DNA of 64,000 bases from Slackia sp. (lineage in GTDB: Bacteria > Actinomycetota > Coriobacteriia > Coriobacteriales > Eggerthellaceae), in contig JARIED010000005.1 of the NCBI GenBank assembly GCA_029266945.1, positions 124,001 to 188,000 of the forward strand. Direction: 5' to 3'. Below the pieces are notes generated by a model. That model was not told the origin of the DNA, did no database searches, and saw only the letters and a program-made list of their open reading frames with translations. This document shows, one piece after another, positions 1 through 7,512 of this stretch; positions within the stretch are counted from its first letter, which is position 1, and each line of letters opens with the position of its first letter. The position numbers and the translations under genes are program-made.

Positions 1-514
1 CATCGAGCGCCGCGCCGCGGGCACGCTGGGCGTTCGAAACGCGCTGGAACTCGTCGAGGCTCACGGGAATGAACCTGATTGCAATCGAAAACATGGTGGC
101 GATGTCATCCACGGGCACGCGCACCGCGCGAAGCGGCGCGAGAAACGACGCGAAGGCGCGCACGAGATGCGTGTCGTCGTAGGAAAACGCCACGCACAGC
201 GTGGCAAGCGCCAACAGCAGGATACGAAGCGCGTAATAGAAGCCCTCGCCTATTCCCTGCGGAATATGGGCGAGCACCGTGAACGCCAATATGACGAGCA
301 GCGGCACGATGCCCTTGAACATCGAAGCCACGTTCACACGAGCAAGCGCCAAGACCGTCGCAAGACCTGCGGCCAGCACGCCCATGGCGAGCCACGACTG
401 TGCCACGAAAAGCGCGATCGAATAAAAGAGCACCGCGACAATGGACACGCGCGCATCGATACATGCACGGCGGGACTCCCCAGGGGCGGTTCCAATATGT
501 TGAGATTCAGACAT
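1..514 (-). CDS. ecfT: EcfT-type transmembrane subunit of ECF transporter (3' end off window)
   Basis: Membrane subunit of an energy-coupling-factor importer, which links substrate-binding S components to the EcfA ATPases for uptake of vitamins or metal ions. Only about 171 N-terminal residues are present; the frame stays open to the left edge. A polar start (MSESQHIG) is followed by several hydrophobic helices between about residues 24 and 106, then a cytoplasmic segment with the ARG signature (AQRARGAALD, near residues 161-170) that family members use to engage the ATPases. ATG at 514 has GGAG only 3 nt upstream, so the start is slightly uncertain. No ecfA gene lies between it and rplQ; those genes, if linked, would be further left. 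Confidence 0.85.
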   Translation of the reverse strand, partial: MSESQHIGTAPGESRRACIDARVSIVAVLFYSIALFVAQSWLAMGVLAAGLATVLALARVNVASMFKGIVPLLVILAFTVLAHIPQGIGEGFYYALRILLLALATLCVAFSYDDTHLVRAFASFLAPLRAVRVPVDDIATMFSIAIRFIPVSLDEFQRVSNAQRARGAALD

Positions 515-520
515 GCGCTC

Positions 521-552
521 CAGTATAAAAGAAAGGGGCCCGGAGCCCCTCT
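521..552 (-). terminator. Intrinsic terminator after the 130-residue helical protein
   Basis: On the minus strand the arms AGGGGC and GCCCCT (534-539, 545-550) fold around a 5-nt loop and are followed by TTTCTTTTA. It ends the upstream gene but lies only about 20 nt before the ecfT start. Confidence 0.7.
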
Positions 553-586
553 CTTGTCATGCGTTCTCTACGATGCCGCAGGCAGG

Positions 587-979
587 CTATTCTTCGACAG
601 CCTCTTCCGGCTCGGAGTCCTTCTTGGCGATGCGCTCGACGGTCGCCTTCGCGGCCTCGGCCGCACGGTCGCCCAGCTCCTTGGTCAGTTCGACCGATTT
701 GTCAGCGATCTGAGACGTGGCGTCCATGACATGCTCGGCGACCTCTTTGCGAGTCTCCATGGCACGGTCGGCGACAGCCTTGGCCTCGTCGATCAGCACG
801 GGAATGTTCTCGCGCGTGGCGTTCGCCATTTCCTCGCGCTTCGCACGGGCGCTCTCCATGACGGTCGGCGTCTGCTCTTGGATGACGTCGATGACCTTAT
901 CGCCCGCTTCCTTCATTTCGCTCGCCAGTTCCTGAGCCTTATCGATGGCATCATTGATCAGCTTTCCGATCTCAGACAT
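587..979 (-). CDS. Small, highly charged amphipathic-helix protein (unknown function)
   Basis: A 130-residue cytoplasmic protein with no signal peptide or membrane segment. It is almost entirely predicted helix: long runs of E/K/R alternate with A/V/I, as in apolipoprotein-like, YtxH-like or phasin-like helical-bundle proteins, and the tail is acidic (EEAVEE). I do not recognise a specific family. An in-frame ATG at 1021 exists, but GGAGGG lies 4-9 nt before the ATG at 979, so I use that start. It sits alone between the rplQ terminator and its own terminator at 521-552, so it is probably monocistronic. Binding to membranes, polymer granules or DNA are all possible; the sequence does not decide. 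Confidence 0.75.
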   Translation of the reverse strand: MSEIGKLINDAIDKAQELASEMKEAGDKVIDVIQEQTPTVMESARAKREEMANATRENIPVLIDEAKAVADRAMETRKEVAEHVMDATSQIADKSVELTKELGDRAAEAAKATVERIAKKDSEPEEAVEE

Positions 980-1187
980 GACGCCCTCCTCTCCGCATCG
1001 AGGCGCACGCCCTGAGCGCATCGCCCTCCTTTTCCAAGGTCGGCCTCATCGTATCACGTCAAACGATTGGACGGCAGATGCAGGCTCCCTTTGCAACCGA
1101 GACGAAACCCGTCGCAACCCGCGTTTTCAACGGGTGGACAAGGCTCTCGAACAATGGACGATGGAACGGCGGACCTGTCTGAAAACG

Positions 1188-1215
1188 AAGAAAGGACGCC
1201 GAAGCGTCCTTTCTT
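1188..1215 (-). terminator. Terminator of the ribosomal/rpoA operon after rplQ
   Basis: A 12-bp perfect stem, AAGAAAGGACGC (1188-1199) with its complement at 1204-1215, and a 4-nt loop. It is followed on the minus strand by CGTTTTC and lies 25 nt beyond the rplQ stop. Confidence 0.85.
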
Positions 1216-1239
1216 GAAAACATATGCGCGGGAAAAAGG

Positions 1240-1743
1240 CTACTCGGCCTTCTTCTCCTCGGCCTCGGCGGTCTCCTCGGCCTGAGCCTCGGCGACAGCC
1301 TCGGTCTCCTCAGCCTTCTCGACCTTCTTCGGAGCAGCCTTGGGGGCCTTCTCCTCAGCCTTCTCCTCCTTCTTGGCCACGGGCTCAGTCACGAGCTCCA
1401 TGATGACCATAGGAGCATTGTCGCCCTTGCGGGGGCCGAGCTTCAGGATGCGGGTGTAACCGCCCTGACGATCGGCGAACATGCCCTGAGCAACCTTCTC
1501 GAAGATCTCGCGAACGAGCTCTTTGTCGTTGCCGAGAGCGGCGATGGCGAGGCGACGGGAATGCAGGTCGCCCTTCTTCGCCCAGGTGATGATACGGTCG
1601 ACATCGGGGCGGATTTCCTTCGCGCGAGACTCGATGGTCTTGATGCGGTCGTTCAGGAACAGCGCCTGCACCAGCGACCTCTTCATGGCCTTAGTGTGGG
1701 CGGCATCGGTGCCCAGCTTGCGGCCCTTCTTGTAATGCCTCAT
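1240..1743 (-). CDS. rplQ: 50S ribosomal protein L17
   Basis: Large-subunit protein L17 (167 aa) near the exit-tunnel side of the 50S particle. The conserved N-terminus (MRHYKKGRKLGTDAAHTKAM) and the core through about residue 118 match the family. The remaining roughly 50 residues are an A/E/K-rich low-complexity tail (KKEEKAEEKAPKAAPKK and similar); extended L17 tails are common in actinobacteria. GGAG lies 8-11 nt before the ATG, and the rpoA stop is only 13 nt upstream, so it is the last gene of the rpsM-rpsK-rpsD-rpoA-rplQ operon, ended by the terminator at 1188-1215. Confidence 0.98.
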   Translation of the reverse strand: MRHYKKGRKLGTDAAHTKAMKRSLVQALFLNDRIKTIESRAKEIRPDVDRIITWAKKGDLHSRRLAIAALGNDKELVREIFEKVAQGMFADRQGGYTRILKLGPRKGDNAPMVIMELVTEPVAKKEEKAEEKAPKAAPKKVEKAEETEAVAEAQAEETAEAEEKKAE

Positions 1744-1756
1744 CGTGTATCTCCTA

Positions 1757-2707
1757 TTATTGCTTCAAGTTGAGGTCCATCGAGATCAGCTTGTCCTTGA
1801 CCTCTTCGATGGACTTCGCGCCAAAGTTACGGATGTTGAGCAGGTCGTTCTCGGAGAACTCGACCAGCTGACGCACGGAATGGATACCGGCGCGCTTCAA
1901 GCAGTTGTAGGAGCGGACGGACAGGTCCAGATCCTCGATCTGCTTATCGAGCTCAGCATTGGCCTCCTGGCCCTCCGGAGCGAAGATGGACGGAATTTCG
2001 CCCTCTTCCTCGTCGGCGATATCGGCCAGGGTCAAAAACGCCCCCATGTACTGGTTGATGATGTTGGCCGCGCGGCACACCGCCTCGTTCGGGACGATGG
2101 AGCCATCGGTTTCGACCTCAAGAACCAGCTTATCGTAGTCGGTACGCTGACCCACGCGCGTGTCGCTGACCGCGAGGGTGCAACGACGCACGGGGGAGAA
2201 CAGGCTGTCCACATGGATGATACCGATGGGATCCTCGGTGCGCTTGTTGCGCTCGGCCGAAACGTAGCCACGGCCGACACCGATGCGGATATTCATGTTC
2301 AACGTGCCGCCATCGGCCACAGTGGCGATGACATGGTCGGGGTTGACAAGCGTGAACTCGGCAGGAACTTTGATGTCGGCGCCAGTCACCGTGCACGGAC
2401 CCTCGACGGAAATCGTCGCGACTGCCTCGGTGTAGTCCTCGGAAAGAGCCGCGAAAACGAGACCCTTCACATTGAGGACGATATCGGTGACATCTTCGAT
2501 CACGCCTTCTGCAGTCGTGAACTCATGCTGCACGCCCTCGATCTGAATCGCGGTCGCTTTCGCGCCGTCCAGGGAAGAGAGCAGCACGCGACGCATGCAG
2601 TTGCCCAGCGTATATCCGAAACCACGCTCGAGCGGCTCTACGATGAAGCGAGCGACGGTATCGTTCACTTCTTCGGTAGTGACGGTTGGCCTCATGAACT
2701 CTGCCAT
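1757..2707 (-). CDS. rpoA: DNA-directed RNA polymerase subunit alpha
   Basis: Alpha subunit of RNA polymerase (316 aa): it assembles the core enzyme and contacts UP elements and activators. The amino-terminal assembly domain covers about residues 1-230 (ERGFGYTLGNCMRRVLLSSL is the conserved dimer/beta-contact segment near 30-48). A short acidic linker (DEEEGEIP) leads to the C-terminal domain (about 245-310) containing the helix-hairpin-helix-like DNA-binding part (LKRAGIHSVRQLVEF, NIRNFGAKSIEEV). AGGAGG about 10 nt ahead supports the ATG at 2707. It sits in the standard order rpsD-rpoA-rplQ. Length and motifs are ordinary. Confidence 0.98.
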   Translation of the reverse strand: MAEFMRPTVTTEEVNDTVARFIVEPLERGFGYTLGNCMRRVLLSSLDGAKATAIQIEGVQHEFTTAEGVIEDVTDIVLNVKGLVFAALSEDYTEAVATISVEGPCTVTGADIKVPAEFTLVNPDHVIATVADGGTLNMNIRIGVGRGYVSAERNKRTEDPIGIIHVDSLFSPVRRCTLAVSDTRVGQRTDYDKLVLEVETDGSIVPNEAVCRAANIINQYMGAFLTLADIADEEEGEIPSIFAPEGQEANAELDKQIEDLDLSVRSYNCLKRAGIHSVRQLVEFSENDLLNIRNFGAKSIEEVKDKLISMDLNLKQ

Positions 2708-2739
2708 AGTTTGTAAGCCTCCTAATCAGCCGCTGGTTA

Positions 2740-3336
2740 TTACTTAGAGTAGAGCTCGACGATAAGCTGCTCGTTGATATCCAGGTCGATCTGATCGCGG
2801 TTCGGAAGGGAGAGCACGCTGCCCTGCAGTTTCTCGATGTCGACTTCGAGCCATGCGGGAACCTGCATACGCTCATTGGACACGAGAGCGCTCTTGATGA
2901 CGAGCATTTCCTTGGCCTTGGGAGCCACGGAAACCAGGTCGCCGGGGCGCACGCGGTAGGACGGGATGTCCACGCGACGGCCGTTCACCAGAATGTGGCC
3001 GTGGGTCACGGTCTGGCGAGCTTCCTTACGGGTGCGGGCGAAGCCCAGGCGGAAGACGACATTGTCGAGACGGGACTCGAGAATGCGCATCAGGTTCTCG
3101 CCGGTGATGCCCTGCTGACGCTTAGCCTTCATGAAGTAGCCACGGAACTGCTTCTCCAGAACGCCGTAGATGAACTTGGCCTTCTGCTTCTCACGCAGCT
3201 GCATGCCGTATTCGCTTTCCTTGCGACGGCGCTTGGGCTGACGGATGGATTCTTTCTTGCTGCTGTAGCCCAGCACAACCGGATCAATACCGAGCTGGCG
3301 GCAGCGCTTAAGAACCGGAGTCCTATTGATTGCCAT
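2740..3336 (-). CDS. rpsD: 30S ribosomal protein S4
   Basis: Primary 16S-binding small-subunit protein S4 (198 aa), also involved in decoding fidelity. The N-terminal part is the basic S4 globular domain; residues about 90-150 form the S4 RNA-binding fold ([21 protein letters not shown] then [24 protein letters not shown]). It lacks a four-cysteine zinc cluster at the N-terminus (only one early Cys, RCRQLG), so it is the zinc-independent form. AAAGGA precedes the ATG at 3336. It lies between rpsK and rpoA with short spacers in one operon. Confidence 0.98.
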   Translation of the reverse strand: MAINRTPVLKRCRQLGIDPVVLGYSSKKESIRQPKRRRKESEYGMQLREKQKAKFIYGVLEKQFRGYFMKAKRQQGITGENLMRILESRLDNVVFRLGFARTRKEARQTVTHGHILVNGRRVDIPSYRVRPGDLVSVAPKAKEMLVIKSALVSNERMQVPAWLEVDIEKLQGSVLSLPNRDQIDLDINEQLIVELYSK

Positions 3337-3357
3337 AATGATTCGATCCTTTCTGAA

Positions 3358-3753
3358 CTACACGCGACGACGCTTGCACGGACGGCAGCCGTTGTGCGGG
3401 ATGGGGGTGCAATCCTGGATGCTCGCCACTTCGAGGCCTGCAGCCTGGAGAGAGCGGATAGCGGTCTCGCGACCAGAGCCGGGGCCCTTCACGAAGACGC
3501 TGACCTTCTTGAGGCCGTGCTCCATAGCGGTCTTGGCGGCCTGCTCGGCAGCCATCTGCGCGGCGAACGGGGTGGACTTACGAGAGCCCTTGAAGCCCAC
3601 GGTGCCGGCAGAGTTCCAGGAAATCACGTTACCCTGAGGATCGGTGATGGAAACGATGGTGTTGTTGAAGGTGCTCTTGATATGAGCCTGACCGACCGCA
3701 ATATTCTTGCGCTCGGAGCGCTTGATGCGCGTGCGAACGTTCTTCTTAGCCAT
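3358..3753 (-). CDS. rpsK: 30S ribosomal protein S11
   Basis: Small-subunit platform protein S11 (131 aa), which contacts 16S rRNA near the E site. Conserved stretches include [20 protein letters not shown] (about 23-42), [20 protein letters not shown] (about 46-65) and the basic C-terminus [18 protein letters not shown]. The length is standard. It follows rpsM by 12 nt and precedes rpsD by 21 nt, in the canonical order of the alpha operon. Nothing unusual was seen. Confidence 0.98.
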   Translation of the reverse strand: MAKKNVRTRIKRSERKNIAVGQAHIKSTFNNTIVSITDPQGNVISWNSAGTVGFKGSRKSTPFAAQMAAEQAAKTAMEHGLKKVSVFVKGPGSGRETAIRSLQAAGLEVASIQDCTPIPHNGCRPCKRRRV

Positions 3754-3765
3754 GTGTTAAAACCC

Positions 3766-4134
3766 CTACTTCTTCTTGCCGCCGATTTGACGCTTGGGAC
3801 CCTTGCGGGTGCGAGCGTTGGTGTGGGTGCGCTGACCGCGAACGGGAAGACCCTTGCGGTGACGCAGGCCACGGTAGCAGCCGATTTCCATAAGGCGCTT
3901 AACGTTCTGAGAAACCTCACGGTGCAGGTCGCCCTCGACCGTCAGGTTCTCGCTGATGTATTCGCGAATCTTCTGAAGATCGTCTTCAGAAATGTCCTTG
4001 ACGCGGATGTCCGGGTTGACGCCGGTTTCCGCGACGATCTTCTTGGCGGTGGTGTTGCCGATGCCGTAGATGTAAGTCAAGCCGATCTCAATGCGCTTCT
4101 CGCGAGGGAGGTCGACACCGAAAAGACGTGCCAT
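3766..4134 (-). CDS. rpsM: 30S ribosomal protein S13
   Basis: Small-subunit head protein S13 (122 aa), contacting the P-site tRNA and forming bridges with the 50S subunit. The N-terminal domain ([21 protein letters not shown]) has the helix-two-turn-helix typical of the family; the extended basic tail ([17 protein letters not shown], ending GGKKK) reaches the tRNA. It lies 22 nt downstream of rpmJ and starts the rpsM-rpsK-rpsD-rpoA-rplQ run. It is ordinary in length and motif content. Confidence 0.98.
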   Translation of the reverse strand: MARLFGVDLPREKRIEIGLTYIYGIGNTTAKKIVAETGVNPDIRVKDISEDDLQKIREYISENLTVEGDLHREVSQNVKRLMEIGCYRGLRHRKGLPVRGQRTHTNARTRKGPKRQIGGKKK

Positions 4135-4156
4135 AGTTTAGCTAGCCTTCCTCTCT

Positions 4157-4270
4157 TTAACCCTGACGCTGCTTATGACGAGGATTCTCGCAGATCACGA
4201 GCACCTTGCCATGACGTCGAATGATTTTGCACTTGTCGCACATCTTCTTGACCGAAGGACGGACCTTCAT
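4157..4270 (-). CDS. rpmJ: 50S ribosomal protein L36
   Basis: A 37-residue ribosomal protein, too short for most ORF finders. Reading back from ATG 4270 gives [20 protein letters not shown], then a short stretch ending [11 protein letters not shown]. The CxxC...C...H pattern (CDKC, then Cys-27 and His-32) is the zinc-binding type of L36. The upstream AGGAGAC is a good ribosome-binding site. It sits between infA and rpsM, the standard place, with a 200-bp spacer on the infA side. The residue pattern and context make the call firm. Confidence 0.97.
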   Translation of the reverse strand: MKVRPSVKKMCDKCKIIRRHGKVLVICENPRHKQRQG

Positions 4271-4470
4271 GTTTGTCTCCTTTGAATGTGCGGCTTCCCT
4301 TTGGCCGACGGTTCAACCTCCGGGGAACCCTACTGTCTTTTACTCTATGCAACACGCCCAGCCGCAGGCGATGGTTGTCATGTCGTGCGTTGTTGCGGAC
4401 ACGCGGCCGCTGCTTTTAAGCGCAGAAATGCACCCTGTGTTTCGACGGGAAGTCGGAGCAGAGCGGGTGC

Positions 4471-4689
4471 TTACTTGAAGCGATAGGTAATACGGCCGCG
4501 AGACAGGTCGTAGACCGACAGCTCGACGGTTACCTTGTCGCCCGGCAGGATTTTGATGTAGTGCATGCGCATTTTGCCGGAAATATGCGCCAGAATCTGA
4601 TGGCCGTTCTCGAGTTCGACCTTGAACATCGCGTTCGGAAGGGCCTCGAGGACCGTGCCTTCAAGTTCGATGACGTCTTCTTTTGCCAA
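4471..4689 (-). CDS. infA: Translation initiation factor IF-1 (TTG start)
   Basis: IF-1, an OB-fold protein that binds the 30S A site during initiation. The product from TTG 4689 is 72 residues, the usual IF-1 length, beginning (M)[19 protein letters not shown], with the conserved [17 protein letters not shown] core. An ATG at 4710 would add seven residues (MSEEGRF) but has no Shine-Dalgarno, whereas AAGGA sits about 6 nt before the TTG, so the rare TTG start is favoured. A TATAAT box 48-53 nt upstream of this start suggests it heads the operon. The 200 bp to rpmJ contain nothing I recognise. Confidence 0.95.
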   Translation of the reverse strand: MAKEDVIELEGTVLEALPNAMFKVELENGHQILAHISGKMRMHYIKILPGDKVTVELSVYDLSRGRITYRFK

Positions 4690-4736
4690 GAATCTTCCTT
4701 CTTCACTCATCGTTTGCTTAAGCAACAGCCAAAAAA

Positions 4737-4778
4737 TTATACCAAAATTTTCTTTCGTGTGCACGAAATTCATTTTGG
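4737..4778 (-). promoter_or_regulatory. infA promoter with nested palindrome over the -35 region
   Basis: TATAAT on the minus strand (4742-4737). Immediately upstream is a perfect 7-bp inverted repeat, TTTCGTG-TG-CACGAAA (4753-4768), nested inside CCAAAAT (4742-4748) and ATTTTGG (4772-4778). The palindrome covers the expected -35 position, which has no good hexamer, so it looks like an operator or activator site. Confidence 0.6.
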
Positions 4779-5104
4779 CATCACAAAAACAGCGCCTGAG
4801 CAGCTGCCTCGTCGCATTCTAGCACGTTTGACGCGTTTTTTACCGATCGACCTGCGGTATTTTCATTTCTTCAACCATTTATCTTTACCGTCTGATTACT
4901 GAAATTCGTCTAGTTTCAAGAAGAAACTTTCATTAATTTCGCAACGATAGAACCGGAGAAACGGCATCGAGGGAAGCGTCGCGCATCCGGGTCTTCGATG
5001 CCTGCGAAGCGACCCTCCCCCGCCCCGCGAACGCTTTGCGCGGCGGGTGCGACCGCGTATCGAAGCGGACGGCCCGAGAGGCGCAGGCCCTCTTTCGGCG
5101 GCCG

Positions 5105-5110
5105 TATAAT
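5105..5110 (+). promoter_or_regulatory. Candidate -10 box for ltaE
   Basis: TATAAT, a perfect -10 hexamer, 55 nt before the ltaE ATG; no convincing -35 hexamer lies 16-18 nt upstream. Confidence 0.5.
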
Positions 5111-5164
5111 CGACGACGAACCACCAACGCGACGACGCGTTCGCCGCCGATCGAAAGGCACCTT

Positions 5165-6307
5165 ATGCACAGCTTCCGCAACGATTACATGGAGGGCGCC
5201 CACCCGTGCGTCCTCGACGCCCTGGTCCGCACCAACGCTGAACAGCACCCCGGCTACACCGAAGACCCGTGGTGCCGCAAGGCGCGCGGACGCATCCGCC
5301 GGGCCGTCGCGCAAAGCGACGAACAAGGCGCGCTCGCACGCGCCGGCATCGACCCCGAAAGCCTGCAGGTCGAATTCGTCGCGGGCGGCACCATGGCCAA
5401 TCTGGTCACGACCGCAGCATGCCTGCGTCCGCACGAATGCGTCATCGCCGCGCCCGACGGCCACGTCAACGTGCACGAAACGGGCGCGATCGAAGCCTGT
5501 GGCCACAAGGTGCTCGTCACCGCCGACCCCGACGGTCTGCTGAGCATCGCAGGCATCGACGCCGTGATGAGGGAGCACGAATACGGCTGCAACTTCCACA
5601 TGGTCAAGCCGCGCCTTCTGTATATGTCGCTCGCCACCGAGACCGGCCTGGTCTGCACCGCTGCCGAGCTCGCGGCGCTGCGCGCCTACGCGGACGAGCA
5701 CGACCTGCTGTTGTTCATCGACGGCGCCAGGCTCGCCTGCGGCCTCGCTTCGCCGCGCTGCGACGCCACGCTGGCCGACGTCTGCGCCGCCGCGGACGTG
5801 TTCACGATCGGCGGCACCAAGAACGGCGCGCTCTTCGGCGAGGCCATCGTGATCCGCAACGCCGCCGTAGCGCGCGAGTTCCGCTACGTCATGAAACAGA
5901 AGGGCGCCGTCTGCGCCAAGGGAAGGCTGCTGGGCGTTCAGTTCGACGCGCTGTTCTCGGTCACCGGCGCCCAAGCGGGCGTGACCGAGGCCCAAGGCGA
6001 CGAGCCGCTCTACCTCTCGCTCGGCCGCCACTCCGTCGCCACGGCCCTGAAGCTGCGCGAGGTGCTGGCGGCGCACGGGTTCGACGCCTTCGTAAGCGAC
6101 TCGTCCACCAATCAGCAGTTCCTCAGGCTCGACAACGTGACGGCCGACGCGTTCGCGCAGGCCTTCGACGCCGATATCATCGCGCGCCCCGACGCCGACT
6201 CCACGATCGTGCGCATGACCTGCTCGTGGGCCACCGCTGAAGACGATATCGCCGCCGTTGACGAACAGCTTTCCCGCATGGGCGCGAACGCCGGCCGCAC
6301 GGCGTAA
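5165..6307 (+). CDS. ltaE: Low-specificity L-threonine aldolase (beta-eliminating lyase family)
   Basis: PLP-dependent enzyme (380 aa) that splits L-threonine or allo-threonine to glycine and acetaldehyde; a related beta-eliminating lyase activity cannot be excluded. The N-terminus (FRNDYMEGAHPCVLDAL) and EQHPGYTEDPWC match the aldolase fold. The catalytic lysine is in IGGTKNGALFGEA (about residue 218), and a cofactor-binding Asp is in FIDGARLACGL. The frame is open from 5036, but GAAAGG precedes the ATG at 5165 with good spacing and the upstream residues are arginine-rich noise. It stands alone with its own -10 box. Cytoplasmic amino-acid catabolism or glycine supply is the likely role. Confidence 0.9.
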   Translation: MHSFRNDYMEGAHPCVLDALVRTNAEQHPGYTEDPWCRKARGRIRRAVAQSDEQGALARAGIDPESLQVEFVAGGTMANLVTTAACLRPHECVIAAPDGHVNVHETGAIEACGHKVLVTADPDGLLSIAGIDAVMREHEYGCNFHMVKPRLLYMSLATETGLVCTAAELAALRAYADEHDLLLFIDGARLACGLASPRCDATLADVCAAADVFTIGGTKNGALFGEAIVIRNAAVAREFRYVMKQKGAVCAKGRLLGVQFDALFSVTGAQAGVTEAQGDEPLYLSLGRHSVATALKLREVLAAHGFDAFVSDSSTNQQFLRLDNVTADAFAQAFDADIIARPDADSTIVRMTCSWATAEDDIAAVDEQLSRMGANAGRTA

Positions 6308-6367
6308 CGAAAGGGCAACGCGCAGGACACGAAACGCCGGCGCAGACGCTTTAGAACGCTCGAGTGA

Positions 6368-6398
6368 TAGAATGGAAGCGTCCTTGAAAGCAAGGACG
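6368..6398 (+). promoter_or_regulatory. uspA -10 box and leader hairpin
   Basis: TAGAAT (6368-6373) is followed at once by a perfect 8-bp inverted repeat, CGTCCTTG-aaag-CAAGGACG (6379-6398), near the expected start of the transcript. It could stabilise the mRNA 5' end or bind a regulator. Confidence 0.45.
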
Positions 6399-6418
6399 TT
6401 CCAAGGTCAGGAGCAGCC

Positions 6419-6862
6419 ATGACGAAGAAATACACCCGCATTTTCGCCGCGCTCGACGGCGGCAAAACCCAGGACATGGTCGTCGACCGCGCCATCGAGC
6501 TCGCCGAAGGCGCCAACGCATCGCTGATGTTCGGCCACGTGGTGGATTCGGTTCCCTACGAGGCCGCCGGCACCGATTTCGCCGCCCTTGCGGCCGATAT
6601 GAAGGCGAAGCTGGAAGAGTCCATCGCCGACAAGCTCGAAGCCGCGCGCAACAATCCCGCGATCCCCGATGTGCAGGTGGTCGTGAAGGCGGGACGCATC
6701 ACCGAAACGCTGAGCGAGCAGATCATCGAGCCGTACGAGCCCGACCTGGTTATCTGCGGAGAACGCGGCCTGTCCAACATCAAGTACGTGTTCGTGGGCA
6801 GCGTGTCCACCTACCTGATCCGCAACCTGCGCTGCGACGTGCTGGTGGTCAAGGAAGACTAA
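6419..6862 (+). CDS. UspA-family universal stress protein
   Basis: Single-domain universal stress protein (147 aa) of the ATP-binding type. It starts with the beta-strand MTKKYTRIFAALDGG and carries the nucleotide-binding signature GERGLSNIKYVFVGSVS (G-2X-G-9X-G-S) near residues 119-135, followed by the family's last strand (CDVLVVK). AGGAG precedes the ATG. It is monocistronic, with a leader hairpin and a very strong terminator. Role inferred from the family: survival under starvation or redox stress; the client is unknown. Confidence 0.93.
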   Translation: MTKKYTRIFAALDGGKTQDMVVDRAIELAEGANASLMFGHVVDSVPYEAAGTDFAALAADMKAKLEESIADKLEAARNNPAIPDVQVVVKAGRITETLSEQIIEPYEPDLVICGERGLSNIKYVFVGSVSTYLIRNLRCDVLVVKED

Positions 6863-6893
6863 CGCACCGCCGCGAAAACACTGCACGTATGCA

Positions 6894-6927
6894 AGAAGGG
6901 TTCGACCTCGCAAGGTCGAACCCTTCT
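6894..6927 (+). terminator. uspA terminator
   Basis: A 14-bp perfect stem (6894-6907 with 6914-6927) and a 6-nt loop, then CTTATAT. Confidence 0.85.
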
Positions 6928-6996
6928 CTTATATGGGCCTCTTTATATGAGGGCCCTTTTCACAAAAGCCCTTCGCGAGGCGGCGAAACAAGGCCT

Positions 6997-7030
6997 TTCG
7001 GGGCGCACGTTTCGTCCGCTGCGCCCCGAA
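6997..7030 (-). terminator. Probable tsaE terminator
   Basis: A 10-bp perfect inverted repeat TTCGGGGCGC / GCGCCCCGAA with a 14-nt loop, just past the tsaE stop. On the minus strand it continues AAAGGCCTTGTTTC, only a weak U tract. Confidence 0.5.
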
Positions 7031-7056
7031 GCTCCCGCCGCGCGCCTCCTGAGCGC

Positions 7057-7512
7057 CTATGCTTCCAGCGAGGCGGCAAGTGCGTACGCTCGCGGGCCCG
7101 TGGCCGTCACGTCGATCACACGCGCGCCGTCGGCACGAACGGCGAAATCGAGCAGCAGATAGTCATCAGGCGCAGCCTCATCAAACTTATCGCCCCATTC
7201 CACCAGCGAGACGCCATCGCCTTCGGTGATGCCGTAATAGTCGATATCGTCCAGCTCATCGGCGCTTTCCAGGCGATACAGGTCGAAATGGTACAACGGA
7301 AGGCGGCCGCCGCTATATTCGCACACCAAATTGAACGTCGGACTGGTCGGCACGTCGGCAAGCTCGAGGCCGCGCGCGAACCCTTGCGTGAAGTGGGTCT
7401 TGCCCGCCCCCAGGTCGCCGACGAGCAGAATGACGTCGCCCTCTTCGGCGCAGCGGGCCATGCGTTCGGCGTAGCTCTGCGTCTGCTCCACCGACGTGCT
7501 GATAATCTGCAT
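7057..7512 (-). CDS. tsaE: tRNA threonylcarbamoyladenosine biosynthesis ATPase TsaE
   Basis: P-loop ATPase (151 aa) that works with TsaB and TsaD to place the t6A modification on ANN-decoding tRNAs. The Walker A motif is GDLGAGKTHF (about 32-41); PTSPTFNLVCEY and LYHFDLYRL are the other TsaE signatures; VEWGDKF holds the late acidic residue. The length is standard. No tsaB or tsaD is adjacent in the window. AAAGGA precedes the ATG. It is read from an unusually AT-rich upstream region that probably holds its promoter. Confidence 0.95.
   Translation of the reverse strand: MQIISTSVEQTQSYAERMARCAEEGDVILLVGDLGAGKTHFTQGFARGLELADVPTSPTFNLVCEYSGGRLPLYHFDLYRLESADELDDIDYYGITEGDGVSLVEWGDKFDEAAPDDYLLLDFAVRADGARVIDVTATGPRAYALAASLEA

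Larger units (their letters stand above)
4690..5164. other. AT-rich divergent intergenic region infA / ltaE
   Basis: About 475 bp separating the infA start (minus) from the threonine aldolase start (plus). It holds the TATAAT box and nested palindrome on the infA side and the TATAAT at 5105-5110 on the ltaE side. The middle (about 4780-4960) is AT-rich for this genome, with one short inverted repeat (GTTTC...GAAAC near 4913-4927). No gene was seen. Confidence 0.7.
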
